Source: Cladophialophora immunda (lineage: Eukaryota > Ascomycota > Eurotiomycetes > Chaetothyriales > Herpotrichiellaceae). From it: DNA of 64,000 bases. Shown here in pieces: positions 54,250 to 64,000 of the stretch. Under the pieces are notes generated by a model, which worked only from the letters and a program-made list of their open reading frames with translations, did no database searches and had not been told where the DNA came from. The number at the start of each line of letters is the position of its first letter. Positions within the stretch are counted from its first letter, which is position 1. The stretch spans positions 1,383,704 to 1,447,703 of the forward strand of contig NW_015622544.1 in assembly GCF_000835495.1 (NCBI RefSeq), written 5' to 3'. The position numbers and the translations under genes are program-made.

Positions 54250-57200
54250 TTAGATGGTCCATGAACTGAAGTCTAGCTGGGATGCTAGAGTGCCATCCTT
54301 CTCCCTTGGTACTGGAGTCCTTCTACCAGTTGATGCGCCCGGCGCTATGCTGCTGGTGACTGCGACTGGAACCGCTGAGGGTGCCTGCTTGTCACCTGAT
54401 TTACTCATCACCCGCTCTTTGAGCCTTTTGATCTGTTGGAACCTGGCTCTCCATGCACTGGGAAATTCCAAGTCGTCATCTTTTGTGTTCCATGTCTGGC
54501 AAAACATGTTGGCATTCAGCGCGAGTGTTCGCACAAAGGGGCCAAGCTGAGCAGCCGAGATGATCTTGGGATCGGCTGCAGGGGATATGTTTGGCAAATC
54601 GTCTCTCGTAACCACCCGGACCCAGTAGAAGCCTGGCATAAAATCTGGATCTGGTGTTTCTCGGCCGCGGCATGCAGGTCGGATCACAATATTCACATAA
54701 TTCAATTGGGACTTGAAGTTGTCCAACTCCCATTCAAGTCCCGATCGGTTGAAAACGATGTTGACATGACAATTACCAACGTGCGATTTCTTGGTGATAC
54801 ATTGAGGATCGTCTTCGAGGTCCGTCGGCATCATAGTTGGCACATGGTAAATGATCTCTTCCACCCGGTCTCGCCACGCGATGCTATGTTTGCCGTCTCG
54901 CGGGCATTCCAGGCCTTGAGGATTGAAATTGAGCGGTGGTTCAAGCGACACCACATACCCGAGGCCATCGAGAAGACGGTCGAAGTCGGGAGTCCCGCTC
55001 GTATTTGCAAGGAAGTCAGACTCAGCACTCTGCCCAGGCCCAATGTAAAGCACGCCAATCTTGTGGCTAGTAACGGTTGGAATGCGATCAAAGCTCTCAA
55101 GGGCCCGTTGGACGAAATCCTCCTGAGGAAGAATCAGCGGTTGGTCGGCTGCAGTGGGTGTTGCTGCACTAGCTACCATTTGGAGGATGATATGCGGAGG
55201 GAGGATTTCGGTCGTGGCTTCCTGGTGTCGAATCTCAGTGTAGCCTGGTCGGTGGTGAGATGGTAATGGAGCTGTCAGCTGCTGGTATCTTGCATATGTA
55301 GTACCCGAAGCCTGGCGCTTGGTTATCTGCGTTTTCCCAGTATGACCGGCTGTCTGCGCGGTCACGATACTGAGACCGACAATCCATGACGCGGATGATA
55401 CTGGCCCATCTTCAGGAGCTGCAAAATTGTGGTCTGGTGAAGTCTCTCCAAGGTCAGAGAATGCTGTTCTCTGCATCATGTCGATCAGAACCTGGCTCTG
55501 CTCGTCGATAGTCTCTTCTCCGCGCGCATTCTTCCAGACGAGTCTCGGAATGATCCATGGCACATACTTCGCCCTGATGTCCAGTCGAAGGGACAAGAAC
55601 CAAAAGATCATGTTGTGATAAGCCAATGCAGCAGCATATTGAGGCAATCCGGTGTCCGCCAACATGGCGGCTCGGTACGGTGGCCGGCGAAAATTCATTC
55701 CACTGTGCCTTGACGCTGGGTTGATTCTGCCGGGAGGCGAAGTCACCGACGAGTGCTGTTGCTCTCGCGTCTTCTCAAGAAACTGGATACAAATTCCAAA
55801 TATCATCTGAATTTCGTCTGGATTGAGGTTGGAATGCATTTCTGGCAACAGTGCGACTTGGATGAGAAATTCCAGGATATGCGTGGTGAGGTGGGTCTGT
55901 GTCATGTTCTTGGACATCTTGTCAATAATGGTGGGATACAAAGTCGCAACCGAAGAAGGGATTTCAAGGCTGCATAGGGACAGTGCATGAATGCAGCCAC
56001 GCGATGTTGCTTCCCAAGCTCCACCAATACCAGAAAGAAAAGCCCGAACAAGGTCATCTCCAAACCCTTTCTGGATGGCTTCTGATTTCATGGTAGCATA
56101 AGGTATCAGCTGAACCAAGATGTTGAACATGCATAAGGCGACGTCCGATTTCTTCAGCCCAGTCGACGGGGGTGGCTCTCGGAAGGTATTGTTGACAATC
56201 TGTTCACACAGCACTTGCCGTAGCTTGATGACAGCTTGGATCGAATTGAGGAAGAGAGCAATGTTGCTCAGTTGAGCAGCAACATGGACAACGGTGTAGC
56301 CATAAGTCTCCCAGTCCTGATCGGCTTGCAGGCACCGTATGATAGCCATGAGCCATGTGTCCATATCGAGTTCTGCCTGAACCTGCGGATATGCGCCTTT
56401 GTCGACATTAAGAACGCTGGATACTCTTCCCGCCAGTGGGTAAGAGACATCTTCGGTATCTGGATACATCCACAAAGGGTCACCAACGTCAGATCTCGTC
56501 GACAAGCTGCTGCTGCTAGCTGAATGCCTTTGCGAGGCGGGAAGCTCAGAGTTGAAAGCTTCAGCCGATTCTCGGGTGCGCACAAGCGCACTGGCAATAT
56601 GTTGACTTTCGCCTGGAGAGCCAATGTAGATGAAGCCAGCGTCATCGGCTCGTACCCTGAAAATGAGGCGTTTTGAGACGAGACGAGCTGGTCGCGATTT
56701 GCAGCGTGAACTAGCTGCGTCCAGCAGAACCTCAAAGGCTCTGACCGCTGCTCTACCATTGATGTGGATATTGTAACAGAAAATAGTAACGAGCACCTTT
56801 GTCGCCAAAATTGCTAGATCATCGTTGAAAGCAACTCCTGCGGGACCCTCAATGATCAACGTGTGTAGTTTCTCCACCGTGCGAACGGTTGATGCCTGTT
56901 CCTTCGCAGCCTCTTGATAGTTTGAAGCCATGTAGTCCAATGATTTGAGTAGCGTTTCGAAGACTTGGGCATCGCGCTCAACATCAATCTGGTCAAGTAA
57001 CCTATCCAAAATCCAGGTGTATGCCACATGGGACTCGTCGCTGGGCCCTGGCGACTCGCTCAAAGGGGAATTACTAGCCTGGACTAGGACCTCGATTCCC
57101 TTCAAGCGACAGATCGGAGGGAGGGAGTGATTCAGAACAATATCATTGTAGATCTTGTCCGAGTATTGTCTCTTTACGTTGTGGTCCTCGGACGACAAGT

Positions 57201-58527
57201 ATTTGTCCTTCGCATAGTCCAGAGTCATTGTCAACTGAGCCTGGCCAGCATACTGTGGAAACATCAGGAAGAGCTCGTGGACGGCGGCTCGATCCGGGAG
57301 GGACAGCAAATCCCACAGCTTCATGAAGTCATGGGATAGCCTTTTAGCCACAGTTTCCCGGTCTCGAAAGTGGCGTTCAAATTGGCGATCCTTGTCATCC
57401 TCTTGAGGGTTGATCCCTGGCGAAGTAACGCGAAGCACATTTGCTTGCGGATGGCCTGAAGGAGTCATTTGAAGGCAGAGCCTGATAATATCCACGGCTT
57501 TGGTAAAATCAATGGCAGCCAGTTCGGATTTTGGCCGATTGCTTGAAAGAATCCCATGCAAGGAGCTGAGGATGTCATGGCAGAATCGAAAAATGCCTTG
57601 CTGTGCAGCCATGTGTAATTGCTCTAAAAAGTCTCCTAAGCAGAATATGAAACCACCTCCATTGCGTTGTTCATCGATCAAATTCCGCAAGAGCCGAGTG
57701 GCGCCGCGGGCATGTGAAAGATTTTTGCTGTTGTTGCTCAAAGTGGGAGTCCGTATGAAGGCGTAGAGAGTATTCATGAATTGTTGTTGCAGGTCACCAG
57801 CAGCCAATATCCGAGCGCAGTCGAATAGGTGGCTCGGCAACTCCTGTAGGTTTGCAGCAGAAGCACACAAAACCACGAGAGTCTGATCGAGCCCATTCCT
57901 CGGATAATCAAAATGGGACATTATGGTGTACAGGACATTTATGCCTCCATTGATATCGCTCTGGCGGCTAGTATTGAGGCATAGAGAAGTGACTGTGTCC
58001 ACAGCACGGGATAACTCCAGAGGATCAAAATCCGAGTGACCCAGCTCCACGAAGTCGCAAATGTACTGGAGCAACCAGTCAAGGCTCTTGAGTTCTCTGA
58101 GGGATCCAGATTTCGAGTTCTTGCCTTCCTTTCGAGCCTTCTCCGCCTTGTGCGACCACAGAGGAACCCATTGGATCAGCAATGACAATAGCGTGGCGGC
58201 GCCTTGATCACCATGGTGGTCTTCCCGGAGGTTCAGAAATCTGCGAGAGACATCTGTGCCTGGTTTGAGGTCTCCAAAACTAACAAGCCAGGAACGTGCC
58301 TCCTCTGGCGCATCCCCAATGGACAACCCGTCCTTAAGGACATCCCTCAGATTGAGAGGTGTTCCATTGGGGGAGGATTTCTCGGAGCCTCGTCCTCCTT
58401 GAACAGCACTGTCGGGACTGGGAGAAGTGTGTGTCGATATTGACATGTGCCACAGCGACAATCTCCTGGAATCTCTTATATTGGAATTGGCCGAGCCTTC
58501 CTGGGGTGAGTCATTTTCCTTCGACAT
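54250..58527 (-). CDS. TSC2: Tuberin homologue Tsc2 (Rheb GAP)
   Basis: 1425 residues, no intron. A long helical N-terminal part (residues about 50-1100, HEAT-like) with tuberin-type blocks is followed by the Rap/Ran-GAP domain near the C terminus. The latter shows GTPDFDRLLDGLGYVV, then HSIAWRDRVEEIIYHVPTMM, and KKSHVGNCHVNIVFNRSG. The last block carries the catalytic Asn thumb in GN, with Cys where most homologues have Asp. The following sequence, LNYVNIVIRP to VRTLALNANM, is also typical. Tsc2 turns off Rheb upstream of TOR in complex with Tsc1; its loss changes amino acid uptake in fission yeast. No Tsc1 gene is in the window. The start codon is ATG at 58527. Confidence 0.92.
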   Translation of the reverse strand: MSKENDSPQEGSANSNIRDSRRLSLWHMSISTHTSPSPDSAVQGGRGSEKSSPNGTPLNLRDVLKDGLSIGDAPEEARSWLVSFGDLKPGTDVSRRFLNLREDHHGDQGAATLLSLLIQWVPLWSHKAEKARKEGKNSKSGSLRELKSLDWLLQYICDFVELGHSDFDPLELSRAVDTVTSLCLNTSRQSDINGGINVLYTIMSHFDYPRNGLDQTLVVLCASAANLQELPSHLFDCARILAAGDLQQQFMNTLYAFIRTPTLSNNSKNLSHARGATRLLRNLIDEQRNGGGFIFCLGDFLEQLHMAAQQGIFRFCHDILSSLHGILSSNRPKSELAAIDFTKAVDIIRLCLQMTPSGHPQANVLRVTSPGINPQEDDKDRQFERHFRDRETVAKRLSHDFMKLWDLLSLPDRAAVHELFLMFPQYAGQAQLTMTLDYAKDKYLSSEDHNVKRQYSDKIYNDIVLNHSLPPICRLKGIEVLVQASNSPLSESPGPSDESHVAYTWILDRLLDQIDVERDAQVFETLLKSLDYMASNYQEAAKEQASTVRTVEKLHTLIIEGPAGVAFNDDLAILATKVLVTIFCYNIHINGRAAVRAFEVLLDAASSRCKSRPARLVSKRLIFRVRADDAGFIYIGSPGESQHIASALVRTRESAEAFNSELPASQRHSASSSSLSTRSDVGDPLWMYPDTEDVSYPLAGRVSSVLNVDKGAYPQVQAELDMDTWLMAIIRCLQADQDWETYGYTVVHVAAQLSNIALFLNSIQAVIKLRQVLCEQIVNNTFREPPPSTGLKKSDVALCMFNILVQLIPYATMKSEAIQKGFGDDLVRAFLSGIGGAWEATSRGCIHALSLCSLEIPSSVATLYPTIIDKMSKNMTQTHLTTHILEFLIQVALLPEMHSNLNPDEIQMIFGICIQFLEKTREQQHSSVTSPPGRINPASRHSGMNFRRPPYRAAMLADTGLPQYAAALAYHNMIFWFLSLRLDIRAKYVPWIIPRLVWKNARGEETIDEQSQVLIDMMQRTAFSDLGETSPDHNFAAPEDGPVSSASWIVGLSIVTAQTAGHTGKTQITKRQASGTTYARYQQLTAPLPSHHRPGYTEIRHQEATTEILPPHIILQMVASAATPTAADQPLILPQEDFVQRALESFDRIPTVTSHKIGVLYIGPGQSAESDFLANTSGTPDFDRLLDGLGYVVSLEPPLNFNPQGLECPRDGKHSIAWRDRVEEIIYHVPTMMPTDLEDDPQCITKKSHVGNCHVNIVFNRSGLEWELDNFKSQLNYVNIVIRPACRGRETPDPDFMPGFYWVRVVTRDDLPNISPAADPKIISAAQLGPFVRTLALNANMFCQTWNTKDDDLEFPSAWRARFQQIKRLKERVMSKSGDKQAPSAVPVAVTSSIAPGASTGRRTPVPREKDGTLASQLDFSSWTI

Positions 58528-59921
58528 ACGACACGATTCCTCTCCTAGGTAGAATATAGTTAGCCAGGGTAATCCTCAGCGTCCATGACGACGAGGCCCG
58601 ACGATGGAGCAGCTTGCTGGGCCGTCGGAAAAGAAAGTAGAAGTGCGACGGAAAGGCAAATGGTAGGAAATGCAAGTACGCCAGTGGACGCAAAACAAAT
58701 CTGTGGGATGAGGGCCAGTAAGAGATGTCCTGTAGGTAGAATAGGAGGTGGGAAACCCAGCCTCGAGACACATAACATGACACAAGCCCAGAAGGTTGGG
58801 GCGGATAGGAAATGAAATGTGTACACACCTTGTAAGAGTCCGTGCGACGAGGAGATTATACAAGGACCGGTGCAAACGGGTCTCTCATCACAGAGGATAT
58901 GTTTTTGGCTATCTTCGAGATCAGCCGGCAGGAGGTGGAGGGATTCCGCGTTATAACTGTACGGGACTCGACAACCTGAGATCAGGTGGCCACTTTTGCT
59001 GATAACAGCGACCACGTTATCTGCAGCATTTGGGACGGGCAGGAGGCCCGCCGAGGGGACTTTGAGACGAGGCTTTTAATGGAAACCGATGGTGGAGCAT
59101 AGATCAGTGAAAATTGAGAGAGGGAAAATTTTTTCTAGAATCGAGAGATGAGATGGGTGACTTGGGCAGGATGAGACGCTGCAAGGACTTTTGTTCTGGA
59201 ATTCTTGGATTTTATCCGTGACGCATGGAACCGTTTGAATGGGAGGCGTTTGAGCCATGAGGCGTTGGAAGGCGTTGGATCCAGAGAAAATAACAGCGCA
59301 AGGATGCAAATGGGCCCCCCCAGAACCAGGGCAATCATGACCTGGAGAAGGCCCAGCAGCCTTATTCCCTGGGCGCTAGGTGCCTAATGGGTCCCCGCCC
59401 CGTGCCCGCGGACCAAGCGGCCACCGCCATGTCGTATTTTTTCGTCCGAGCCTAACCGCAGCTTGAACATCCGCAGTCTTTATGATTCACCGTATAAGGC
59501 CGGTGACGAGGCTACGGTCGACCATTTCCTCATCACCAGATGACCCGCAGCTAAAGGCGGTGAGCGCAGCAATTCTGTATTCTGCCGGCCTGCAACAGCG
59601 CCAGGCGGAGATCCAAGTGTGTCGCTCTCTGATGTTCATTGTAAACAAATCTTCACTGTCGCTGGTCATCTTCTCCCACCTACCATTTAGCTTCCCGATA
59701 CCAGCGTCATTTCACTCTGCGCTCATCCTCATATACTGGTCTGGCGTACTCTTGGATCAGACAGCTAGATACGCACAACAACTGGGTGCCTATTCTCCCA
59801 CCTTGTGCCGTCCCCTCTCATCGTACAGTGAATGTTCTTCGCCAACATGCGCTAAGAAATCCAAATAATTACATTGCAACAACGAACAACGTTCCACAGA
59901 TTTTGAGCAACCTTATTCACC
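58528..59921. other. Divergent intergenic region
   Basis: 1.4 kb between TSC2 (-) and CSE1 (+), so both promoters lie here. A 128-codon plus-strand frame at 59482-59868 and a minus-strand one at 58560-59015 have hydrophobic stretches but no family signature; not called. Confidence 0.55.
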
Positions 59922-62855
59922 ATGGCTTCTCTGGCTGCTCTGGCTCAACTCCTGGATGCTAGCCTGGACCCCAGGCAGAACAAAGAAGGTATGTTTAGTC
60001 CTGTATTCTAATGGTTGAATTCGATCTAACGCAGGCTAGCCGAGCTCAAGATTCGCGCGGAAGAGAAAAAACCCGGGTTCGCCATCTCTCTCCTCCAAAT
60101 CACCGCCTCGAGCGACTTCCAGTACAACACCAGACTTGCAAGCGCCCTCTTCTTCAAGAACTTTATCAGACGCAGTTGGACCGACGTGGAAGGCAACTAC
60201 AAACTTCCCCAGCAAGATGTGAATGCAATCAAGACAGAGATCGTGGGGCTCATGATATCCGTGCCTCGGGGCATTCAGACACAGCTGGGTGAGGCCATCA
60301 GTGTGATAGCAGACAGTGACTTCTGGGAGCGGTGGGACACCTTGGTGGATGACCTGATCTCTCGTCTGAAACCAGGTGATCCCGTGGTCAATGCTGGCGT
60401 TCTCCAGGTCGCCCACTCGATCTTTGCGAGATGGCGGCCATTGTTTCGATCCGACGAGCTCTTCACCGAGATCAATCATGTCCTTTCCAAGTTTGCTCAA
60501 CCTTTTCTCTCTCTGTGGCAGAGCCTGGATGCCTACATTGAGGCTCATAGCAATGATAAGGCTGCTCTGCAACATGCTTTTGCTGAACTCGACCTTGTTC
60601 TTCAGCTGTTCTATGATCTGTCGTGCCAGGACTTGTCTCCCGTGTTTGAAGACAATCTAGAGGGCATTTCCGGCTTGCTGCTGAAGTACTTGAGGTATGA
60701 CAATCGTCTTCTGCACACAGACGACGACGCAGAGGCGGGTCCCCTGGAGAATATAAAGTCCAATATCTTCGAAGCATTGACCTTGTACATCGGCAAGTAC
60801 TATGATGACTTTTCCAAGTATGTCAGGAGCTTCGTCGAGAGCTCATGGAATCTGTTGACCACGACCGGGCCTGAGCCCAAAAACGACATCCTTGTCAGCA
60901 AAGCTCTCCAGTTTTTGACATCAATCGGGGGCATCAATGAACAGGCGCAGACTTTCAATGACCCAAGCGTTCAGCATCAGATCATCGAAAAGGTGATTCT
61001 GCCGAATGTGGCTTTGCGAGACTCAGATGTCGAGATGTTCGAGGACGAGCCCATCGAATTTATTCGAAGAGATCTCGAGGGATCAGATAGCGAGACTCGC
61101 CGAAGAGCAGCCGGCGATTTTCTCCGTCAGCTCAGCGATCAGTTCGAGCAGTCTGTGACTGGAATTGCAATGACCTATGTCCAGAAATGCTTTCAGGAGT
61201 TTGCAGCAGATCCTCAGCAACAGTGGAGGGCCAAGGACACAGCTGTGAGCGTGTTCTATGCCACGGCCGCGAAAGGGGCAACAACTACCACGCACGGAGT
61301 GACCAAAACCAACAGTCTGGTCGATATTGGCGACTTCTTCTCGAAGCATCTTGCGAGTGACCTACAAGACGAAAATGCTCAACCGCTGATCAAGGTCGAC
61401 GCGATCAAGTATCTCTACGTCTTCCGGAGCATCATTACGAAAGATCAGTGGCAGCAAGTCATGCCATTACTCGTCAATCACCTTGGTAACTCAAACTATT
61501 GCGTGTACACCTACGCAGCCGTTGCAGTTGAGAGGGTACTGGCCATGACTGATGATACCGGGCGACCTGTCATTAACCCTGGGCATATTAGGCCATTGGC
61601 AAGCAATCTTCTTGAACATCTTTTCAGTTTGGTCGAAAAGGATCAAACACCACAGAAAATCCAAGAGAATGAGTTCGTCATGCGGTGTATTATGAGGGTC
61701 CTGGTGGTACTCCGAGATGGTATTTCTACAGTGGCCGAGAGTGTCCTGCGACATTTGACCACCATTACAACAATCATATCCTCCAATCCCAGCAACCCAA
61801 AGTTTTACTACTATCACTTTGAGAGTTTAGGAGCGCTGATCCGTTTCACGCCGCCGGCTCAGGCGGATGCTTTGGCATCGCATCTCTTCAATCCTTTCGC
61901 TGCCATACTTGCCAACAATGTTGAAGAGTTCATCCCGTACACTTTTCAACTGATGGGTGCTCTTTTGGAAGCCGAGCCGAGCAAACCGTTGCCGTCCGAG
62001 TATACACCACTGATTGCGCCCATTCTCGGACCGACGCTTTGGGATCAGCGAGGCAACATACCTGCCTTGGTTCGCCTGCTGGTTGCCATCATCCCCCGCG
62101 CAGCTAATGAGATGGTGAGCGGCAACCAAGTGGAGAGTGTGCTGGGGATATTTCAGAAGTTGGTGTCGACCAAAATTTACGAAAGCTATGGCTTCGACCT
62201 TCTCGAAATTTCCATTGCAACTTTCCCGCCAGCCGCCCTCGAGCAATATTGGGTCCATATTCTGAACATCATGCTTACGCGACTACAAAGCAAGCAATCT
62301 CAGGGCTTCCAGTTACGCTTCGTCCGATTCTATCATTTCGTCTCGTCGCATCAGGAGAAGGGTCTTGGGACTGATTTCTTTGTTGCTGCCACGGATCGAG
62401 TCCAGCATGATGTTTTCCGCCAGCTGTACTTGAGTATTATCTTGCCAAAGACCCAAGAACTGGCTCGTCCTCTCGACCGGAAAATGGCCGCCATCTCTCT
62501 CACAAAGTCACTCGCAGATTCCCAGGCATTCGTCGAGCGTTATCCCAAAGGCTGGCCGTTGACATGTAATGCGCTGCTCAAGTTGCTCGAAGATCCCCCA
62601 CTTCCACCCAAGGCCGACGACGCCATAGCGGAGCTCGACGTCGAAGACAGCAGCTTTGGCGTTGGGTTTACGCAGCTGAACACTATCCGTCCACCACCTC
62701 TCGATCCTTTCCCCGAGATAACGGACCTGAGGCGATGGGTGGGACATTATCTCAAGGCAGCAGATCAGCGACACGGCGGCAGAATAGGCAGAGTGGTCAA
62801 TGATATGAGCCCAGATTCGAAGAAGGTGTTGAATGCTTACATGACCCTCCAATAG
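59922..62855 (+). CDS. CSE1: Exportin-2 / importin-alpha re-exporter Cse1
   Basis: 960 residues. Exon 1 is 59922-59988, intron 59989-60039 (51 bases), exon 2 is 60040-62855; the total divides by three. The N terminus MASLAALAQLLDASLDP joins AELKIRAEEKKPGFAISLL. Cse1 landmarks include TRLASALFFKNFIRRSW, then QALDAYIEAH-like and QLFYDLSCQDLSPVFED, DEPIEFIRRDLEGSD and YVFRSIITKDQW. The whole length is HEAT-repeat helix, the usual length for Cse1. The protein carries importin-alpha back out of the nucleus together with Ran-GTP. Confidence 0.95.
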
Positions 62856-63802
62856 TGCGGATTGAGAGCATCGCAGGTCGAAAGGGCATTCGTTCGGGGC
62901 GCGGAGCCATTGGTCAGGATAGTTGCAGTAAGGTGAAAGCAGGAGGCTTGCTGTGGAGATGTTTGAACAACCGGAATAGTTTCACATGCAGTTAGGTGCC
63001 AAGCGGGGTAAAAGCATCGCTTCTACCCATGCCTCGCCTTGAACTGACGAAAAAGACTTAAAACGTATCGACGTTCTGCTAGGTTAGTAGTCAAAATGCT
63101 ATCAGTTGGGGGCAGAGTTTCAATTCTTTGATCAAAATATACCCGAACTGTCATCCTGTCGCCGGCGGGCATCCGGTCGGCATGCGAGATTGGAGGATTG
63201 CTGCTATCCCCCCTGGAGACAAGGCTGAAACCGAATGGCGCTATGTGATTGGCTATATATCTAGGCTGAGGGGATTCTATCAAGGTCATGTCCCAAGTAC
63301 CGTCCATGATAGTGTGATCAACGCCGCCAACCATAAGATGACGACAATGCAAGCTCCATGTCAGGCCTCACCCCTCCCAGGTTTAGGCAACCACAGTTCT
63401 TGCGGAAGGCAGAAAAGAGGACGAAACCATCCTGCGCGTATCTTTGCGGCCATGGCCCCTTAGGGATCTCCTGGTACCGACAGGCCAGCGGCTCTGCAGG
63501 ACGAGAGTCTCAAGTCCCTGTCAATGACAGCGTGGCACCACCATGCGTGTTGGTCTCAGGGAATCAAGTCTAGCCCTGCCAGGCGAGCAACGAAACGCCA
63601 TCAACAAACTGGCATCCCCACCAATCCTTTATTGACATCGGAGTCCTAATACGAGTAAGAGATCCTTCGACTCTCCCTTGTGGGCGACTGTTCGACATGC
63701 TGATCTCAAAAGACTGATTTGGCCCTTCAAACCGGGCTCTCGCGGTGTCGACCACTTTAACCAGAAGCACTGGGCGGGTTGTTGAGCGCCTTGAGTGTGG
63801 AA
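62856..63802. other. Intergenic region
   Basis: Between CSE1 and the partial gene at the window end, both on the plus strand. No gene, RNA or repeat recognised. Confidence 0.6.
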
Positions 63803-64000
63803 AATGGACTTTCTAGAGCCGCGGAGGGCCTACACTCGGGCACAGACAGAGGATGTAGACCTCAAGAGCCAAGATGTCTACTTGGAGCAGTATTCTTTGC
63901 AGTCGAAGTCCAGTTTCACTACGACCTTCAGCTCCACGATCAGAGATGAATCGCCTCTCCTCAACTCTGGCGACGATCCTATTCGGAGAGGATCATCATT
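63803..64000 (+). CDS. Partial gene, N terminus only (cut by window end)
   Basis: ATG at 63803 opens a frame of 66 codons that is still open at the end of the window. The product begins MDFLEPRRAYTRAQTEDVDL and is hydrophilic and Ser/Thr-rich (SSFTTTFSSTIRDESPLLN). This composition resembles the cytosolic N terminus of many fungal membrane or signalling proteins. The product cannot be named from this fragment. Confidence 0.5.

Noticed and set aside
54436..55266. 276-codon plus-strand frame
   Set aside because: Antisense to the TSC2 GAP domain and without any family signature.
59482..59868. 128-codon plus-strand frame before CSE1
   Set aside because: It has a hydrophobic stretch but no conserved motif, and lies in the expected promoter region of CSE1.

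Overview
This is a stretch of nuclear DNA from a filamentous ascomycete (Pezizomycotina). The evidence is short GT-AG introns of about 48-75 bases, moderately GC-rich coding sequence, a HET-domain protein, a Zn(II)2Cys6 regulator, and a set of single-copy eukaryotic housekeeping genes on both strands. The mix would fit Eurotiomycetes/Chaetothyriales, but the genus cannot be fixed from the sequence alone. Coordinates of spliced genes run from start codon to stop codon; exon limits are in the evidence. They were worked out by hand from splice signals, reading phase and family homology, and exon sums divide by three for every model where I give all exon limits.

Layout. 1-3386: no gene recognised. 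3.4-5.6 kb: roadblock dynein light chain (-) and IPI1 ribosome-assembly factor (+). 6.5-8.1 kb: a flavin amine oxidase (-) with one unresolved junction. 9.3-11.2 kb: an unrecognised 592-residue protein (+). 12.9-16.1 kb: S15-like alpha/beta hydrolase (+) and a GST-like protein (+). 17.0-22.0 kb: ULP1 SUMO protease (-) and a sphingoid-base-phosphate phosphatase (-). 22.7-24.8 kb: RHO4 GTPase (+) facing DAD1 (-), which is split over three small exons. 24.8-28.5 kb: gene-poor, with a degenerate tRNA-Leu-like sequence and one small candidate gene. 28.5-29.0 kb: SmF (-) in four exons, the first coding only two residues.

29.7-36.1 kb is the accessory-looking part: a Zn2Cys6 regulator (+), a DHA1-type MFS transporter (-) and an intronless protein related to the large subunit of bacterial N,N-dimethylformamidase (+). 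Transporter and enzyme-like gene are divergent and share a 1-kb intergenic region with a CCG-N5-CGG element and a repeated GGTTAGCGC 9-mer. This is the best candidate for an undescribed system: regulated uptake and hydrolysis of an amide.

36.9-47.7 kb: CXXC zinc-binding protein CZIB (-), HET-domain protein (-), DEAH/DHX29-57-type helicase (+), short-chain dehydrogenase (-), mitochondrial release-factor-like protein (+). 48.4-62.9 kb: membrane-anchored SGNH/CE2-like protein (+), GYP7 Rab GAP (-), tuberin TSC2 (-), exportin CSE1 (+). A partial gene (+) runs off the end.

Taken together, the conserved genes cover dynein, ribosome assembly, SUMO, sphingolipid, Rho/Rab/Rheb signalling, kinetochore, splicing and nuclear transport functions. 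They show no common pathway. Four genes (IPI1, the amine oxidase, the helicase and GYP7) each carry an inferred intron that is a multiple of three and stop-free, so a plain open-reading-frame reading hides it.
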